A stretch of DNA of 64,000 bases, from positions 8,378,001 to 8,442,000 of the forward strand of contig CM051030.1 in the NCBI GenBank assembly GCA_027627225.1, given 5' to 3'. Every line of letters starts with the position of its first letter. Within the stretch, counting starts at the first letter, position 1. The DNA is from Congeria kusceri. Its lineage: Eukaryota; Mollusca; Bivalvia; Myida; Dreissenidae. Shown here piece by piece: positions 60,607 to 64,000 of the stretch. The notes beneath the pieces are model-generated. The model was not told the DNA's origin and made no database searches. It saw only the letters and a list, made by a program, of their open reading frames with translations. The position numbers and the translations under genes are program-made.

Positions 60607-62239
60607 GTAAGACGGAACTTTGACATTGGTATTCAAATGATAAAATCTTGCAATAATGATTGCTAATAACGATTACGATGTTATTGTATTTCTTAACCAA
60701 CACAATTTCATTTCTTGAAAAAGAAAAAAAAAGAAAACATGCACTTCAATTGTAGAGAAACGGTCAACTTAGGACTATTATTTTAGTTGTTACTCTCACA
60801 ATCCACACATTATAATTATTTGCCCTTATTAGACTCATTTTCCATATTCTCCCACTCTCTGATAAAGTAGTAAATATAGGAATGGATGTCACATTGGTAA
60901 CTGCTATTTATAAAGTGTACAGTAATTTCACTCCTACGTAGATCTACAAGTTCCATTGTGATCGTGTAACGCAATTTTGTTTTGTTCAACACCCTGCAGA
61001 ATATGCAGGTGTTATACCATTATTAATTTTTAGGAAACACGTGCACCTTCAAGGGCAAAGTGTACAACGACGGCGACACGTGCAAAGACGACTGCCACAC
61101 GTGCAGATGTATATACGGATACATGCAATGTTCGCAAGAGAAATGCCCAGGTTCGTCCGAAATTTACAAAGCACATTTTGACTTTTATGTTTGACAAATC
61201 TCGTTCTTTGCTGAAGAAGCTTCGCTTTATTACTTTACGGCACGCATATAGTGAGATAAACGCATTTAACATCCAATTAACTGCCTTTTTATCTTTTGAT
61301 AGTTTTTTTGTAAATGATAAAATAATGATCTTAAATACATAATGAATATATATGTCATTTACCGTTTTGCTTTTTACCTATAAACATTTCCGAACACACA
61401 CGTTATTAACAAAGATTGTACGTTTTTTTTTATCAAACACGTTATTATCTTTTTTCATTGTTTCATTGTATAATATATTACATATTTCTGAATGTGATAT
61501 TTTTAACAATGCTAGTAAGTTCAAGTTGTAGATCTAGAGTTCAGTCACCGTAGTAAGTATACGCCAATTCATTCAGTTCAGTCACCGTAGTAAGTATACG
61601 CCAATTCATTCAGTTCAGTTACCGTAGTAAGTATACGGGGCCAATTCATTCAGTTCAGTCACCGTAGTAAGTATACGCCAATTCATTCAGAACATGATCA
61701 GATGCATGTACAGGTGACATGAGAAAGCAAGTACATTCAGGAGGTAACTATATCCACAGGCAAGTCGTGTAACTACAAAGGTAAGGTATACAAAGACAAC
61801 GAAACATTTATGGAGGATTGCAACGAGTGTAAGTGCGAGGACGGGAACGTGCGGTGTACGAAAAGGTATTGTCCAAGTAAGTCAAAGCAACATTCCTGGT
61901 GTGACTTTTGTTTTTGCGCATTTGATTTTTATATACAGATATATACAGGTTGTGTATTTGTTTCGTTTTACTCACATAAATATTACGAAATTGAAATATG
62001 TTTAGAATACTTAAATACGAGTATAGCTTCGAAATACCCACCTTTTAGTGACATGAACGCATGTGGCTTGAAAGCGGAGTAAACCGTATTTCATTTGCTT
62101 GATGTATACACTAATATTTCAGAGAAAGAGTGTGAATATAAGGGAAAGACCTACAGGCACGGTCAGACATTCAAAGACGACTGTAACGACTGCAAATGCA
62201 AAGACGGCAATGTGCAGTGCACTGATAGAGCATGTCCAA
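60534..62239 (+). CDS. Secreted protein with three six-cysteine VWC/pacifastin-like repeats (partial, spliced)
   Basis: Proposed join of 60534-60606, 61034-61150, 61760-61876 and 62123-62239, continuing beyond the last donor. The visible product is 141 residues. A signal peptide (LPLQSCVLLAGCCVLISA) precedes three 39-residue repeats. Each repeat follows C-x16-C-x2-C-x-C-x6-C-x4-C, with a KGK(V/T)Y core and (D/E)DC(N/H). The C-N-x-C-x-C and C-T-x3-C parts recall pacifastin peptidase inhibitors. The longer first spacing and C-P ending recall the first half of VWC domains. It is probably extracellular; inhibitor, matrix or binding roles are all possible. All introns are phase 1, so repeats can be added by exon duplication. 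No further matching exon was found up to 64000. Confidence 0.8.
61034..61150 (+). CDS. Exon 3: cysteine-rich repeat 1
   Basis: Acceptor aatttttag ends at 61033, donor ccag|gttcg at 61151; 117 bp, phase 1 to 1. Encodes NTCTFKGKVYNDGDTC then KDDCHTCRC and YMQCSQEKCP. It has one extra cysteine (DTC) compared with the other repeats, so disulfide pairing may differ. Confidence 0.8.
61538..61690 (+). repeat. 37-bp tandem repeat in intron 3, four copies
   Basis: agttcagtcaccgtagtaag starts at 61538, 61575, 61612 and 61652. The third copy has a 3-base ggg insertion. Lies between exons 3 and 4. Confidence 0.95.
61760..61876 (+). CDS. Exon 4: cysteine-rich repeat 2
   Basis: Acceptor atccacag ends at 61759, donor ccaa|gtaagt at 61877; 117 bp, phase 1 to 1. 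Encodes KSCNYKGKVYKDNETFMEDC, then NECKCEDGNVRCTKRYCP. Confidence 0.82.
62123..62239 (+). CDS. Exon 5: cysteine-rich repeat 3
   Basis: Acceptor taatatttcag ends at 62122, donor ccaa|gtgagt at 62240; 117 bp, phase 1 to 1. Encodes KECEYKGKTYRHGQTFKDDC, then NDCKCKDGNVQCTDRACP. The intact donor implies at least one more exon downstream. Confidence 0.82.
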
Positions 62240-64000
62240 GTGAGTATACTTTTGTTGCAGTGTATATTTCCCTTGTAAAACAATTACAATTAATAATATA
62301 TAGTTTAAACTATTACTAGTATCTCAAGTCAAACCTAATACGCACATATACATTAGATATAGTAAAAACATTTTAATAGTTACATGTATAAGCAAACTAT
62401 CAATCTTCTGACAACAGCATCCCCTGCTTAGCTGCATATCAATATAGCCACAACAGGGGAGATCACTGTGATAGCTTGGTGAAATGTAAACAAACTTTAC
62501 AAAGTAGGGTCGCTTTTGCGACGATTATTCATGTTTTGTATACAACTAGTATGAGTTGATTTCAGTATAAACTTGCATTTATATATAATTTTTACATAAT
62601 ATACACAGTAGTTCTGGTTTAAGCTATATCTGTACTTATTATACATACAGTACGTATTAAATGGTAGCGTGAGATATGAATGGGAAACGTCCCTTTAAGG
62701 TTGCAGAGAGTGCAAATAGATCGAAGCTTTTTCAGACAGTACAATTTTAAAAGCTACATGGCTTCATACAAAATGACTAAGAAAACAAAAAATGTCTTAA
62801 AAAGACAATCGGCGTTATCATTAGTATTGCGATATCATTTTTACCCTAAACATAATACAAAAGGGCCAAGATAATCGATTACGTGGCTTCTCGGAACCCA
62901 GATTTTTCGGACACCGTAAGAAAACTTCTCGGATCCCAAAATTAATTTGTGATTAATTCAATAATTATTAATATTTGGACCGTGAATATACCGATCATAC
63001 CGCCCCATGTTTTCACCAGTGATGCATGAAGAACCTAAATAATTTACGTTTATATCATTGTTATATAAATTTGTAAGCCTAATTTAACTAATTAACAATG
63101 TACGAAAATAATTGCGGGAATGAATGAAAATTATTTTGTATCAGACGTGTATAGTTATTTTTAAGTACCGGTAATATACCCTACCTTCATCTTGGAAGTT
63201 ATGTATTCATAATACATACACATTTCGAAGTCAATTAATCATTTATACTGTATATCCTAATGAAAATCAATCTTCATAGAACATTCAGCGCATCTGAAAT
63301 AATGATGACTTCCATTTTTCATAACACAAACATAAAATGTCATTAAACTATGGTGATTGAAAATTATATTCGGTAGGAATATGATGTATCAAGGGTTTCT
63401 GTGTATGATTGGTATTGCAAAAAATGTATTAATGCTACGCAAATGAAGTAAAAGTAACATTAATAACATTTCAACGTATTCCGAGACTTATTTCGCCAAA
63501 TATTATTAATTCAAAGATATCTGTTTATAGGTTGATTAACATCTACTGGAGAAGTTGATAGAAATGTGCAATTCTAATTAATTCTTAACAGAACGCAACT
63601 GCAATTCAATTTTAAATTAACATACACACTAAGTTTATAAATGTAAATTTCCCATTTATTGAAATATTCGCTCTTGTGATTCTCTGAACACTAATTGATG
63701 CATAACAGCTATACACTGGCAGCTAAACGCACGCTATGTTCAGAATGATCGTGTGTTGAACTCGCTAGAATCAATTGCTATTTATAGAGCGTGCCGCTAG
63801 GCTAAACAAGATAGTGGATTAATTCTGGGAATGAATATAATATTCTGTTCATGACATACAATGAGAAAATATGTTCATACTAACGCTCAGTTCTAGAGTG
63901 TATATCGAGAATATATTTATAACTTTACTTTAACCACTTATGTAAACAATTATGTATATGTTAATTCCCAAAAGTATGCAACATTTGTTGGTATACATCA
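62240..64000. other. Downstream intron or intergenic, nothing recognised
   Basis: No further 117-bp cysteine exon, stop-containing last exon or clear polyadenylation site was found. A 6-bp inverted pair, cccctg/cagggg, lies at about 62421-62457. The rest is AT-rich. The gene's next exon probably lies beyond the window. Confidence 0.5.

Noticed and set aside
62680..62874. 64-codon frame downstream of the cysteine-rich gene as its last exon
   Set aside because: No acceptor in phase, no cysteine pattern, basic low-information composition.

Overview
The window is eukaryotic, AT-rich and almost gene-free. The organism is most likely a bivalve mollusc. This rests on dispersed elements ending in CTCAGGTGAGC, the roughly 140-bp repeats carrying TCAAGGTCA, Penelope-like and CR1/Jockey-like retroelements, and abundant TAG/TTA microsatellites. 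That assignment is inference; no species marker is visible. Most long open frames here are translations of triplet repeats (poly-Ser, poly-Val, poly-Leu, poly-Thr, poly-Asp) and are not annotated as genes.

Layout. 1-9 kb: tandem-structured bivalve repeats, a foldback hairpin, an inverted duplication of a decayed gene with a tesmin/TSO1-like CXC tail (5.7-7.45 kb), and a dead exon of a cysteine-rich secreted protein (7.70-7.82 kb). 9-14 kb: a Penelope-like element with a GIY-YIG motif, TTA microsatellites, and a broken non-LTR retrotransposon ending in (ATT)n. 14.25-14.93 kb: a terminal-inverted-repeat element. 15.4-21 kb: GTA-triplet higher-order repeats.

21,524-39,979 is one giant imperfect inverted repeat. 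The left arm is 21,524-26,745, the spacer 26,746-27,809 and the right arm 27,810-39,979. The right arm has been enlarged by a 924-bp TIR element (its empty site is preserved in the left arm), a 1.7-kb extra block and triplication of a 1.45-1.9 kb unit. Both arms carry a foldback-type element whose long inverted ends are built from a GC-rich 21-bp minisatellite. I regard this locus as the most unusual feature.

40-46.5 kb: a 2.2-kb direct duplication that starts at the right edge of the inverted repeat. 46.7-57 kb: a second direct duplication (about 3.1-3.3 kb) whose copies flank a second decayed LINE.

59.2-62.2 kb holds the only convincing intact gene. It has a TATA box, a non-coding first exon, a signal-peptide exon and three phase-1, 117-bp exons, each encoding one six-cysteine VWC/pacifastin-like repeat. 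It probably continues past the window. The broken exon at 7.70 kb is a relic of the same exon type.

Coordinates of repeat edges were read by eye and may be off by a few bases. Larger arms were matched at landmarks, not aligned base by base.
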